From positions 347,945 to 411,944 of the forward strand of contig NZ_JACIBY010000004.1 in the NCBI RefSeq assembly GCF_014195535.1: a stretch of DNA of 64,000 nucleotides. The letters run 5' to 3'. Positions 54,801 through 63,867 of this stretch are shown piece by piece. The position numbers and the translations under genes are program-made. Position 1 is the stretch's first letter. Each line of letters opens with the position of its first letter. The notes under the pieces are model-generated. The model was not told the origin of the DNA. It ran no database searches and saw nothing but the letters and a program-made list of their open reading frames with translations. The DNA comes from Runella defluvii. GTDB taxonomy: Bacteria > Bacteroidota > Bacteroidia > Cytophagales > Spirosomataceae.

Positions 54801-57800
54801 GAGGCGCCATGTACAACAATTTTTCATCACCTGTAGTCATCAATTGTAGCTTTTACGGAAATGCGGCTACCTATAATGGCGGAGCCGTATCTAACGAACA
54901 AGCCACTCCCAGCTTTAAAAATTGCAGTTTTACAGGCAATGTATCCCAAAGTAACGGTGGTGTAGTAGCAAGTAACAGAGCTGGGGTGACTCTGACCAAT
55001 TGTATTTTGTGGGGTAACAGCAGCGGAATTTCAAACACCAATGGCGGTTCCACCACTGTGACTTACAGTATCGTGGAGGGTGGCTATTCGGGCGTCGGTA
55101 ATAAAAATATAAATCCCCTCTTTGTGAGCCAACCAGCTATTGGCTTAGGCACTACAGGTAATTTACGCTTACAGCAATGTTCGCCCGCAATAGATGCGGG
55201 TACCTCTACGGGTGCCCCTACCACCGATTTAGATGGTAAAAATCGGGTGGATGCGATTGCAGGTGGTGGCGTAGTGGATATGGGCGCGTATGAGTACCAA
55301 GCTACCTACGATGTGTGTAGTAGTTGTATTGGGAGTAATGGCATTGTTTACGTCAATGCGTCGGCCTCTGGTAACAACAGCGGTCGTTCGTGGGCGAACG
55401 CTTATACGGATTTACAATCGGCACTTAACGTGGCTCGCACGTATCCTTCGTGTGTGTCTCAAATCTGGGTAGCGGCGGGAACGTATAAACCTACATCGGG
55501 TATTGACCGTGGCATATCTTTCTCGATGGTCAATGGCGTGGCTATTTATGGAGGCTTTCCGAACTCGGGTAATCCTGTGATGTCGGATAGAAACTGGACA
55601 CTTAACCCTACTATTTTGAGTGGGGATATTGGTGATTCAGGCCATGAGGATGATAACAGTTTTCGCGTGATTTTCAATGATGGGGGTGGCCTAAACAATA
55701 CCGCCATTTTGGATGGGGTGATTATACAGGATGCTTATAATTCTGGTACAGGGAATGGAAGCGAAGGAGGGGGGATAAGGAATGTCAATGCTTCTCCATT
55801 GTTCCGTAATTGTATCATTCGAAACAATTTTTCTAATCAAAATGGAGGAGGTGTGTATGCTGAGTCTTCCTCGCCATCTTTTGTGAATTGTGCATTCATT
55901 CGCAACCAAGCAAGGTATATCGGCGGTGCAGCCTTTTTACAGATTGGTACTTATACATTTACAAATTGCATCATTTATGAGAACTCCGCTACTGAGCCAG
56001 AACCGTTTTTTGGGCTTATTGAAGGAGGAGGGCTTTATAGTAACGATTCTCAAACATCGGTATTTGTAACTAACTCTATTGCCTGGGGGAACTTTCAGGG
56101 TAATAAATCCTCCTCATCGTCAAAGCAAATAAGTTATTTTAATATAGCACCAGTGGTTAGTTATTCCATTGTGCAGGGCGGTTATACTGGTACGGGGAAC
56201 CTGTCTGCTGATCCTCTTTTTGTCAACGCCGCGAACGGCGATTTTCGCCTTCAACAATGCTCACCCGCCATCAATGCAGGTGACCCTGCTACCACGTCAG
56301 CTACGGTAGGGAGTTTAGATTTGGGAGGAAATCCACGGTTTTACAATAGTGGCAGGGTAGATATGGGCGCGTACGAATATCAGGGTACGTTTGACGCAGT
56401 AGCACCAATAGCCCAAGTGACTAACAGCACTTGTACAACAGTAGGGGGCACACCCTCAGGTGGCGTTATCAGCGCACCAAGTGGCAGTTGTCCCGCAGGT
56501 TCGAGCTTATACTATTCGACCGATAACGGCGGTAACTGGAGCACAACGGTACCGACTTACGCTCAATCAGGCCCTGCGCAGACAATCTTGACTCGTTGTA
56601 CATGTGATGCTAATCCCGCAAGTTTTGGCCCAACGAGCACGGTAACGACCGTCCCAGGCACGTGCCCAGCTTGTCCCGATTTGACAGCAGTAGCCCCATC
56701 GGTGCAAGTAACGAACAGTGTTTGTACAACGTTTAATGGAACGGCATCGGGTGGTAGTATCAGCGCGCCAAGTGGCAGCTGCCCCGCAGGTTCGATTTTA
56801 CAATATTCGACCGATAACGGTGGGAATTGGAGCACGACTTTGCCCACGTATGCGCAAACAGGGCCTGCACAAACGATTTTAACGCGTTGCAACTGTGGAG
56901 CTAACTCAAGTCCAACGAGCACGGTAACGACTGTCCCAGGCACGTGTCCAGCTTGTCCCGTGTTGACGGCAGCAGCGCCAGCGGTACAAGTGACGAACAG
57001 CGTTTGTACAACTTATGGGGGAATGGCTTCGGGGGGCGTTATCAGCGCGCCAAGTGGCAGTTGTCCCGCAGGTTCTACCTTACAATATTCAACGGATAAC
57101 GGTGGTAACTGGAGTGTAAACCTGCCGACGTACGCGCAAACAGGCCCCGCGCAGACGATTTTAACGCGTTGCAACTGTGGAGCTAACTCAAGCCCAATGA
57201 GCACCGTGACAACCGTACCAGGCACGTGCCCAACTTGTCCCGATTTGACGGCAGCAGCGCCAGCGGTACAAGTGACGAACAGTGTTTGTACGACTTATGG
57301 GGGAACGGCCTCGGGTGGTAGTATCATTGCACCAAGTGGCAGCTGTCCCACAGGTTCGACCTTACAATATTCGACCGACAACGGTGGAAATTGGAGTATG
57401 ACTTTGCCGACTTATGCGCAAACAGGCCCTGCGCAGACGATAGTAACGCGTTGCAACTGTGGAGCTAACTCAAGCCCAACGAGCACGGTAACGACGGTTC
57501 CAGGTACGTGCCCAGTTTGTCCTGATTTGACGGCAGCAGCGCCCGCGGTACAAGTGACCAACAGTGTTTGTATGACTTATGGCGGAACGGCATCGGGAGG
57601 TGTTATCAGCGCGCCAAGTGGCAGTTGTCCCGCAGGTTCGACCTTACAATATTCGACTGACAACGGTGGAAATTGGAGCACGACTTTGCCGACGTACGCG
57701 CAAACGGGACCCGCGCAGACGATAGTAACGCGTTGCAACTGTGGAGCTAACTCAAGCCCAACGAGTACTGTGACAACCGTACCAGGCACGTGCCCGGTTT

Positions 57801-60800
57801 GTCCTGATTTGACGGCAGCAGCGCCCGCGGTACAAGTGACGAACAGTGTTTGCACAACTTATGGGGGAACGGCCTCGGGAGGTGTTATCAGCGTACCAAG
57901 TGGCAGTTGCCCCGTAGGTTCGACCTTACAATATTCAACCGACGGCGGTAATTGGAGTACAACTTTGCCTACTTACGCGCAAACAGGCCCTGCGCAGACG
58001 ATAATAACGCGTTGCAACTGTACTGCTGACGTGACTAAATCAAGTCCAATGAGCACCGTAACAACCGTGCCAGGTACGTGCCCAGCTTGTCCCGATTTGA
58101 CAGCAGCGGCCCCAGCGGTACAAGTGACGAACAGTGTTTGCACAACGTTTAATGGAACGGCATCGGGTGGTAGTATCAGCGCACCAAGTGGCAGTTGCCC
58201 CACAGGTTCGACCTTACAATATTCAACCGATAACGGTGGAAATTGGAGTACTACTTTACCTACTTACGCGCAAACAGGCCCTGCGCAGACGATAATAACG
58301 CGTTGCAACTGTACTGCTGACGTGACTAAATCAAGCCCGACGAGCACGGTAACGACCGTTCCAGGCACGTGTCCAGCTTGTCCTGATTTGACGGTAGCAG
58401 CCCCAGCGGTACAAGTGACGAACAGTGTTTGTACAACGTTTAATGGAACGGCATCGGGTGGTAGTATCAGCGCACCAAGTGGCAGCTGCCCCGCAGGTTC
58501 GACTCTACAATATTCGACCGACAACGGTGGAAATTGGAGCATGACTTTGCCTACTTACGCGCAAACAGGCCCCGCGCAGACGATAATAACGCGTTGTAAT
58601 TGTACTGCCGACGTGACTAAATCAAGTCCAACGAGCACGGTAACGACCGTTCCAGGCACGTGCCCAACTTGTCCCGATTTGACAGCAGCAGCGCCCGCGG
58701 TACAAGTGACCAACAGTGTTTGTATGACTTATGGCGGAACGGCATCGGGTGGTAGTATCAGCGCACCAAGTGGTAGTTGTCCCGTAGGTTCGACCTTACA
58801 ATACTCAACCGATAACGGCGGAAATTGGAGCATGACTTTGCCTACTTACGCGCAAACAGGCCCCGCGCAGACGATAGTAACGCGTTGTAACTGTACTGCC
58901 GACGCGACTAAATCAAGCCCGACGAGCACGGTAACGACCGTACCAGGCACGTGTCCAGCTTGTCCCGTGTTGACAGCAGCAGCTCCCGCGGTGCAAGTGA
59001 CCAACAGTGTTTGTCAGGCAGGTTGTACGATAGGTGGTGGCAGTATTTCCGCCCCAAGTGGCAGTTGCCCCGTCGGTTCGACCTTACAATACCAGCTCAA
59101 TGTCGGCGGTTGGAGTACAACGCTACCGACCTATGCACAGACGGGACCCGCCCAAACCATCAAAACGCGTTGTGTGTGCAATTCTGATGCGAATCAAATG
59201 AGTCCAGAGTCATCGGTGACGACGATTCCAGGGACGGTGCCAGCGTTGGTGGTTCCTGTCAATGGCTCGGCCGTGGTGTCTTGCCCTGCTTTGGCCATTG
59301 CTCCAAGCCTTCCTGTGGTCAATGACTGCAACGGCAATCCGATTACACCATCCGCCCCTGTAATTACCAACAACCCCGACCCATTGACGTGCGAAGGGAC
59401 GCGTACTTACACGTATAGCTACGTATGTGGAAGCGCTACGGCGACGTGGAGTTTTGTCTATACCATTGAACGGGAGCCGTTTACGATTTCGACAGCGAAT
59501 GGTTCGGCGACGGTGTATGACCCAGCGTTAGCGGTAGCGCCAACGCCACCGACGGTGATGAGTGCTTGCGGGGAGGTATTAACTCCGAGTGCGCCCGTGA
59601 TAACCAACAGCCCAAATCCGCTGTTGTGCGAAGGGACTAGAACCTATACCTACACCTATACGGATTGTGAAGGGAATACGGCAGTCTGGAGCTTTGTCTA
59701 TACGGTGCTTGACAACATAGCGCCCACGATTTCTTGTCCAGCCAACGTGGTTGGATGTGCAGGTCAGTTGATTACGTTTACCCCTCCCGTGGGAATGGAT
59801 AATTGTTTGGGAGCAGTGACGACACAAATCGCGGGCTTACCCACGGGCAGTGTTTTTCCCGTTGGAATAACGACCAATACGTTCAAAGTGACGGCGGCGA
59901 ATGGTCAGACAGCGGAGTGTTCGTTTACGGTAACAGTGATAAGCAAACCTACGATTACGTTGACTACTTTACAACAAACGCTTAACGAAGGCAACAGCCA
60001 AACCTTCTGCGACACGGATGCGAATCCTGTTAACGGTTTGCAGTTTAATGTTTCGGGTTCTTGCGTAGTGGGCAATCCCGTTTGGCGGGTACAAGTGGGC
60101 AGTGGTGCGTGGAGCGAGTGGATGACCAATCCACCAGTTTCCCAATTGTCCAATAACCAACCCCATCGCTACCAAGCAGCTTGCGATGCGAGTTGTGCTG
60201 TGACGTACACGAATCCGATTGAGTTGACGATTAATTATCGTTCAACTGTTCCACAAAATGTGTCTCTGCTAGTGGACGGTGTGAGTGTAGCTGTGGGCGA
60301 GACCAAAGAAGTGTGTAGTTTGGTGAATATACCTCTTAGTTTTAATGCCAATTGTGGGGCAAATGAAGTGACGATTTATTCGGTGGACGGTGGCGAATAC
60401 AGCGCGGGTTTGCCCGTTGGTTTGGTGGATAATCAGTACCACAATTACCGAGTACGTTGTCGCCAATCGGGAGGAGTTGCATCTTGTGTAGAAAGTGAAT
60501 CTGGAGTGATGCGGTTAAAATTGGTAGTAATTCCATCGGCACCAACGGTTTCATTGTCCTCGACGGGAAGTTGCAACAGCGGCTCAAGTTTCAGTGGCCA
60601 ATCGTCCTGCGGAAGTCTGCGGACAGTTTGGTACAATGCCAGCACCAACGTTGCTTTGCCAAGTCTTCCATCGACTGTACCTAGCCAAACGACGTCGTAC
60701 TACGCTCGTTGTCAGACGGAGAATGGTTGTGTAAGTGAAAAGAGCAATGTGGTGACATTCACTTTAACACCAACCCAAGTAGCGCCAATCATTACGGTGT

Positions 60801-61927
60801 CTCAAGAGATAGTCTGTACAGGCACGACAGTGAAAATTTCAGCCAACTGTCCCGCAGGTAGCCAAACTTTCTGGAACACGGGCGTAACTACTTCAAGTTT
60901 TGAAGTGTCGTTCAGCAACGTGACGAAGCAGAGTTACTGGGCAAAGTGCCTTTTTGAGGGCGGTTGTCAGAGCGCCGAAAGCGTTCGCAAGGAGGTGTAC
61001 TGGAATGCGTTTGTGGTGACGTTGATCAACATTGGTGAATCTAAATCGGCAGTAAAGGTAAATGACCGTTCGGCGTGGAGTAGTCAATTCATCACGCGCG
61101 ACGGTGGCCCTGAATTGGAACAAAGCACGCAAGTAAATCCGACTTTGTATTACGTAGAAAATGCCAATAAAATGGCACCTCGTTACTGGACCATCAACGT
61201 AGAAGCGTGTGGATTAAATACCGAAGGTTCGCTGACGTTTGACATGTTAGCGACGCCAGAAATGGGCATAATTCGTTCTTTCAACACGCACGAAAATAAT
61301 GCGCCGTATTTCATGTACGCCAACCGTGAAGGCTGGACGGAATTGTACGCTCAAAACCATCCCGCCTACGGCTTTTACCAAGACAACGGCGCAGGAGGAA
61401 ATTCGTACGATGCAGGTTTGCCGAAAGGGTTGTACAAGTTAGGCATTCGTTACTGGGATCAAAAAGGCTGGGGCAGCATTTACCCCTCGACCCGTAAACC
61501 TCAAGGGAACGTGTTAGCCTATCAAGAATATTGGTTCCGAATCCAGTCGAAAGACGGGGTAGGTGTGGGAGCAGCGAGAGAAGGGGTAAATGGCAAGGAG
61601 CAAGAGGCAAAAAGCAAAGGGCAAGGAGCAAATGGGCAAGGGTCGGATAACGGAAAACAGATAACTGATAACGGAGCATTCGCCAATGTAATGCCCAACC
61701 CCGTCACCAACACCCTCCGCCTTCAAATCCAAAATAGCAAGGGGCAAGTGGTGCAAGCGGCATTGAGCGATGCCGCAGGCCGTGAAGTTTTGAGCCGCCA
61801 ATTTGTGCCTGAGACCAACACCCACCAAGAGGAGTTTGGGGTGAGTGCGTTACCGACGGGGATGTATTTCTTGAAGGTTGCGACGGCTGAGCAGCAAGCG
61901 ACGCTGAAGGTGGTGAAAGTGGAGTAA
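51845..61927 (+). CDS. G7: giant T9SS-exported adhesin-like protein, three beta-helix modules and ten 97-residue repeats
   Basis: 3360 residues and the closest relative of G1. Signal peptide 1-23 (ends SHAQ), glycine-rich domain ~25-266, Ig-like module ~267-364. Three beta-helix modules (~368-811, ~816-1154, ~1164-1514); the first is unusually long, with many GGGM(Y/D)N rungs. Ten cysteine-containing repeats follow (~1516-2466), including the conserved cap, then the two TPSAP repeats, an HYR domain (~2626-2699), the family C-terminal region (~2701-3242), heptamer linker and sorting domain (~3279-3360). The leader, signal peptide and glycine-rich domain match G1 almost base for base, while the beta-helix modules differ in number and content. 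This is the pattern expected if recognition modules vary inside a constant scaffold. It ends at a bidirectional terminator facing radC. Confidence 0.95.
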   Translation: MKQTLQLFLLILCSVLCLGSHAQTCSGEVLNISAPDPNTKGTKQSWQVPSGGIYKVRITARGAAGGSKLVFPSNTGGSGASMSGDFFVASGQVLQAIAGTRGQTANQAGGGGGGSGVQIQSSGLVLVLAGGGGGAGADFSSGAGGGAPITNSGSNGGSASNGGGGGGGLSGNGQNGTSSLAGGGGYDGTGGSAPMNSSDVGFGGGGFGAGGSGGSSGGGGGGGYSGGNAGTSSGSGGSGGGSYNIGTNQSNFPNANSSGGQVIIQCLGTAAFSAIVTPTLPNCGSNQGSINIDLTGDLNGFPNDVVEYAIVSGTSFSGNPTFTSIAAEPFDVTTGTGTTPGTYTVRIRLKYNPDLFTDQTYTIGARGTTVYVNVNATGGANNGSSWADAFVSLQQALVSSCPGSQIWVAAGTYKPHASDRNASFVMVRDVAIYGGFNGTETQLAARNWTTNETILSGDLGATGNEDNSYIVIKNVNNDLTPSNSLLDGFTITGGNNISGSSGNGNGGGMCNINVSPSINNCKFLSNVAHYGGGMYNQNASPSLLNCSFSNNTGYDYGGGMYNINSNPALTNVTFLNNRGSIVAGGGVYNQNSSPTLANCTFSGNYSPKGGGMYNRDNSNPDLRGVSFKGNRAEYGGGMDNESSSSPKLTNCIFSGNYGDNFGGGMRNTNSSPILTNVTFSGNWAVINYGGIANYSSNPVFKNCILWGNSSGVYNDASSTSSYTHCLIQGLNPSGTGNLDGTLTTNNPLFVSQPDFTAAPTTTGDLRLWQCSPAIDAGTATDAPTTDLDGNNRVDANPGGGIVDLGAYEYQSVGTSGGIVYVNASASGSNNGSSWANAYTDLQSALSLARANPSCVSQIWVAAGTYKPTSGIDRGISFSMVNGVAIYGGFPNDGSGTMANRNWTTNPTVLSGDLGSPGVNEDNSRYVIRNDNNGLTSSAILDGFVVTEGNANTGFGPEQIGAGMHNTNASPTISNCIFRGNSAGFNGGAMYNNFSSPVVINCSFYGNAATYNGGAVSNEQATPSFKNCSFTGNVSQSNGGVVASNRAGVTLTNCILWGNSSGISNTNGGSTTVTYSIVEGGYSGVGNKNINPLFVSQPAIGLGTTGNLRLQQCSPAIDAGTSTGAPTTDLDGKNRVDAIAGGGVVDMGAYEYQATYDVCSSCIGSNGIVYVNASASGNNSGRSWANAYTDLQSALNVARTYPSCVSQIWVAAGTYKPTSGIDRGISFSMVNGVAIYGGFPNSGNPVMSDRNWTLNPTILSGDIGDSGHEDDNSFRVIFNDGGGLNNTAILDGVIIQDAYNSGTGNGSEGGGIRNVNASPLFRNCIIRNNFSNQNGGGVYAESSSPSFVNCAFIRNQARYIGGAAFLQIGTYTFTNCIIYENSATEPEPFFGLIEGGGLYSNDSQTSVFVTNSIAWGNFQGNKSSSSSKQISYFNIAPVVSYSIVQGGYTGTGNLSADPLFVNAANGDFRLQQCSPAINAGDPATTSATVGSLDLGGNPRFYNSGRVDMGAYEYQGTFDAVAPIAQVTNSTCTTVGGTPSGGVISAPSGSCPAGSSLYYSTDNGGNWSTTVPTYAQSGPAQTILTRCTCDANPASFGPTSTVTTVPGTCPACPDLTAVAPSVQVTNSVCTTFNGTASGGSISAPSGSCPAGSILQYSTDNGGNWSTTLPTYAQTGPAQTILTRCNCGANSSPTSTVTTVPGTCPACPVLTAAAPAVQVTNSVCTTYGGMASGGVISAPSGSCPAGSTLQYSTDNGGNWSVNLPTYAQTGPAQTILTRCNCGANSSPMSTVTTVPGTCPTCPDLTAAAPAVQVTNSVCTTYGGTASGGSIIAPSGSCPTGSTLQYSTDNGGNWSMTLPTYAQTGPAQTIVTRCNCGANSSPTSTVTTVPGTCPVCPDLTAAAPAVQVTNSVCMTYGGTASGGVISAPSGSCPAGSTLQYSTDNGGNWSTTLPTYAQTGPAQTIVTRCNCGANSSPTSTVTTVPGTCPVCPDLTAAAPAVQVTNSVCTTYGGTASGGVISVPSGSCPVGSTLQYSTDGGNWSTTLPTYAQTGPAQTIITRCNCTADVTKSSPMSTVTTVPGTCPACPDLTAAAPAVQVTNSVCTTFNGTASGGSISAPSGSCPTGSTLQYSTDNGGNWSTTLPTYAQTGPAQTIITRCNCTADVTKSSPTSTVTTVPGTCPACPDLTVAAPAVQVTNSVCTTFNGTASGGSISAPSGSCPAGSTLQYSTDNGGNWSMTLPTYAQTGPAQTIITRCNCTADVTKSSPTSTVTTVPGTCPTCPDLTAAAPAVQVTNSVCMTYGGTASGGSISAPSGSCPVGSTLQYSTDNGGNWSMTLPTYAQTGPAQTIVTRCNCTADATKSSPTSTVTTVPGTCPACPVLTAAAPAVQVTNSVCQAGCTIGGGSISAPSGSCPVGSTLQYQLNVGGWSTTLPTYAQTGPAQTIKTRCVCNSDANQMSPESSVTTIPGTVPALVVPVNGSAVVSCPALAIAPSLPVVNDCNGNPITPSAPVITNNPDPLTCEGTRTYTYSYVCGSATATWSFVYTIEREPFTISTANGSATVYDPALAVAPTPPTVMSACGEVLTPSAPVITNSPNPLLCEGTRTYTYTYTDCEGNTAVWSFVYTVLDNIAPTISCPANVVGCAGQLITFTPPVGMDNCLGAVTTQIAGLPTGSVFPVGITTNTFKVTAANGQTAECSFTVTVISKPTITLTTLQQTLNEGNSQTFCDTDANPVNGLQFNVSGSCVVGNPVWRVQVGSGAWSEWMTNPPVSQLSNNQPHRYQAACDASCAVTYTNPIELTINYRSTVPQNVSLLVDGVSVAVGETKEVCSLVNIPLSFNANCGANEVTIYSVDGGEYSAGLPVGLVDNQYHNYRVRCRQSGGVASCVESESGVMRLKLVVIPSAPTVSLSSTGSCNSGSSFSGQSSCGSLRTVWYNASTNVALPSLPSTVPSQTTSYYARCQTENGCVSEKSNVVTFTLTPTQVAPIITVSQEIVCTGTTVKISANCPAGSQTFWNTGVTTSSFEVSFSNVTKQSYWAKCLFEGGCQSAESVRKEVYWNAFVVTLINIGESKSAVKVNDRSAWSSQFITRDGGPELEQSTQVNPTLYYVENANKMAPRYWTINVEACGLNTEGSLTFDMLATPEMGIIRSFNTHENNAPYFMYANREGWTELYAQNHPAYGFYQDNGAGGNSYDAGLPKGLYKLGIRYWDQKGWGSIYPSTRKPQGNVLAYQEYWFRIQSKDGVGVGAAREGVNGKEQEAKSKGQGANGQGSDNGKQITDNGAFANVMPNPVTNTLRLQIQNSKGQVVQAALSDAAGREVLSRQFVPETNTHQEEFGVSALPTGMYFLKVATAEQQATLKVVKVE
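56392..59240 (+). repeat. Ten tandem ~282-291-bp coding repeats in G7
   Basis: Nine units plus the cap. Units 2 to 5 have the shortened segment RCNCGANSSP instead of RCNCTADVTKSSP, three codons less. Unit 6 lacks one Asn (STDGGN). Units 6 to 9 are of the long form seen in G1. Confidence 0.9.
61586..61673 (+). repeat. Heptanucleotide linker tract in G7
   Basis: Eight units of GCAARRR type (the first decayed to GTAAATG) with one inserted G, then four GATAACN units (61646-61673). Same unit count and inserted base as G3. Confidence 0.88.
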
Positions 61928-61948
61928 GGTTAAGAGCACAAAATCCAT

Positions 61949-61995
61949 AAAAACCTCCGTAGGCGTGATACGTTTTGCACCTACGGAGGTTTTTT
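61949..61995. terminator. Bidirectional terminator between G7 and radC
   Basis: A 15-bp perfect stem (AAAAACCTCCGTAGG and complement) with a 16-base loop and flanking A and T runs. It can serve both converging genes. Confidence 0.88.
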
Positions 61996-62017
61996 ATAGA
62001 GACAATTCGACATTTGG

Positions 62018-62728
62018 TTACAACAGCCCTTCATCGGCAAAACTTAGGTAGCCAAGTTCAGAGATAATCAAATGATCTAAAATCGGAATGTCAAGCAATT
62101 TGCCTGAAGTTACCAGCCGACGGGTAAGCTCTTTGTCTGCCTCACTTGGTTTTAGGTTGCCAGAAGGATGATTATGCACCAAAATCATCGAACTCGCAAG
62201 GTGTTCTAACGCTGATTTAAAAATGATTTTGGGGTCGGCAATGGTACCCGAAATGCCTCCTTGACTAATTTGAACGGGGCGTATGACTTCATTGGAACGG
62301 GTGAGGAGTAAAACCCAAAATTCTTCATGGGGCAAATCCATCAAGTACGACCTGATTTGTTCATAAGCATCTTTAGAGGAAGTTATCTTAGGGCGGCGCA
62401 CTACGTCGCTGTCTTTTCTGCGCCTTCCTAATTCCAAGGCTGCGGCAATTGAAATGGCTTTTGCTTCGCCAATTCCTTTGATTTTCATCAAATCCTTCAG
62501 GCTAAGTTTGGCCAACTCATTGAGGTTGTTGCTCGCTTTTTGAAGGATAATTTTTGACAAATCAACCGCTGATAATTCTCGCGTGCCCGAGCCAATTAAA
62601 ATGGCAATGAGCTCAGCATCAGATAGTGCCCCTTTCCCTTTTAACAATAGCTTTTCGCGGGGACGGTCTTCTTCTGCCCAACTTAAAATTCGCCGTGAGG
62701 TGTTGTACGCTGTTTCTTCAAAAGTCAT
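62018..62728 (-). CDS. radC: RadC family JAMM-domain protein (UPF0758)
   Basis: 236 residues from the start MTFEETAYNT; a 24-residue longer frame exists but would leave only a 7-base overlap-prone gap problem with the divergent glycosyltransferase promoter, so the shorter start is preferred. Helix-hairpin-helix region with LMKIKGIGEAKAISIAAALE at ~80-99. JAB/MPN metal-binding motif H-N-H-P-S-G at 185-190, continuing to PSEAD (Asp198). The family is called RadC for historical reasons; its role in repair is doubtful and its enzymatic activity remains unclear. It is core-chromosomal in appearance and converges on G7 across a shared terminator. Confidence 0.92.
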   Translation of the reverse strand: MTFEETAYNTSRRILSWAEEDRPREKLLLKGKGALSDAELIAILIGSGTRELSAVDLSKIILQKASNNLNELAKLSLKDLMKIKGIGEAKAISIAAALELGRRRKDSDVVRRPKITSSKDAYEQIRSYLMDLPHEEFWVLLLTRSNEVIRPVQISQGGISGTIADPKIIFKSALEHLASSMILVHNHPSGNLKPSEADKELTRRLVTSGKLLDIPILDHLIISELGYLSFADEGLL

Positions 62729-62792
62729 GTTCAAAGGGAGTTGGTCAATCTTGCTGAAAATTATAGTAACTTGCCGTGGTAAATCATGCGAT

Positions 62793-63803
62793 ATGCGCAA
62801 CTATAGTATTATCATTCCCGTTTATAATCGCCCCGATGAATTAGGCGAGTTATTGGAGTGCCTTGCCCAACAAACCTTCAAAAATTTTGAGGTTGTGGTG
62901 GTGGAAGATGGCTCCAAAATCAAATGTAAAGACGTTGTTGATTCCTTTAAGTCACACTTGCAAATTGCTTACTATTACAAAGAAAACGGCGGGCAAGGGT
63001 TTGCGAGAAACTATGGTTTTGAACGGGCCAAAGGCGATTATTTTATTCTTTTAGATTCGGATGCCCTCTTAGAACCCAATTACTTAGCCATCGTTGACAA
63101 TCGCTTAAATACTGATTATGTGGACTTGTATGGTGGCCCTGATACCGACCATCCGAGTTTTACACCCATTCAAAAAGCGATTAGCTACTCAATGACCTCC
63201 GTTTTTACGACGGGCGGGATTCGGGGAAAGAAAAGCAATTTAGGCGGTACGTTTCACCCGCGAAGTTTTAATATGGGATTGTCGAGAAAAGTGTGGGAAA
63301 AAACGGGCGGTTTTCAAATCAGCCGAATGGGGGAGGATATTATTTTCAGTATTTCGGCATTACGATTCGGTTTCAAATCAGCGCTTATTCCCGAAGCTTT
63401 TATATACCATAAGCGAAGGACAGGCTTTGCGGCTTTTTTTCGGCAATTGCGCTTTTTTGGGCGTGCTCGCATCAATATTGGACGGTTTTATCCTACTGAG
63501 CTAAAATTGGTACACACCTTTCCGTTGTTGTTTACGTTGGGTTGCCTGAGTATTCCTTTTTTAGGATTAATTCATCCGTGGTTGTTTTATTTTGGGGCTG
63601 GCTTCTTGTGTCTTTATGTTGTGCTCCTTTTTATGGATGCTATCCGTCAATCCAAAAGTGTAAAAGTTGGTTTTTTGAGTGTCATCGCGGCTTTTGTTCA
63701 GTTGTTTGGCTACGGTTTTGGGTTTATTCAAGAAGGTTGGAAACGCTTATTTGAAAGTAAAACGCACCGCGAAACAGGTGCTCATATTGAATATCCTTCT
63801 TAG
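62793..63803 (+). CDS. Family 2 glycosyltransferase with C-terminal membrane helices
   Basis: 336 residues from MRNYSIIIPVYNRPDELGEL; longer frames would run through the radC start and were rejected. The GT-A fold is visible from the IIPVYN strand, VVVEDGS (first aspartate), ILLDSDALLEPNYL (DxD-type metal site) and NMGLSRKVWEKTGGFQ with GEDIIF (acidic catalytic region). Two to three hydrophobic helices follow (~245-315, FPLLFTLGCLSIPFLGL and FYFGAGFLCLYVVLLFM). It probably transfers an activated sugar to a lipid or polysaccharide at the inner face of the cytoplasmic membrane; the substrate is not predictable. Divergent from radC with 64 bp between starts. Confidence 0.9.
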   Translation: MRNYSIIIPVYNRPDELGELLECLAQQTFKNFEVVVVEDGSKIKCKDVVDSFKSHLQIAYYYKENGGQGFARNYGFERAKGDYFILLDSDALLEPNYLAIVDNRLNTDYVDLYGGPDTDHPSFTPIQKAISYSMTSVFTTGGIRGKKSNLGGTFHPRSFNMGLSRKVWEKTGGFQISRMGEDIIFSISALRFGFKSALIPEAFIYHKRRTGFAAFFRQLRFFGRARINIGRFYPTELKLVHTFPLLFTLGCLSIPFLGLIHPWLFYFGAGFLCLYVVLLFMDAIRQSKSVKVGFLSVIAAFVQLFGYGFGFIQEGWKRLFESKTHRETGAHIEYPS

Positions 63804-63823
63804 AAAATAAAAAGTTGGAAAAT

Positions 63824-63853
63824 AAAAAAGGCGACCCTCGGGCCGCCTTTTTT
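63824..63853. terminator. Bidirectional terminator after the glycosyltransferase
   Basis: AAAAAAGGCG pairs with CGCCTTTTTT around a 10-base GC-rich loop. It sits between the glycosyltransferase stop and the stop of the converging minus-strand gene. Confidence 0.85.
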
Positions 63854-63867
63854 GTAGTTTCGTTGGA

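Noticed and set aside
2140-61927. Assembly artefact creating tandem giants from collapsed or misjoined repeats
   Set aside because: Copies differ by many scattered in-frame changes, have separate promoters and terminators, and all frames stay open. Exact repeat numbers still depend on read length and should be verified with long reads.
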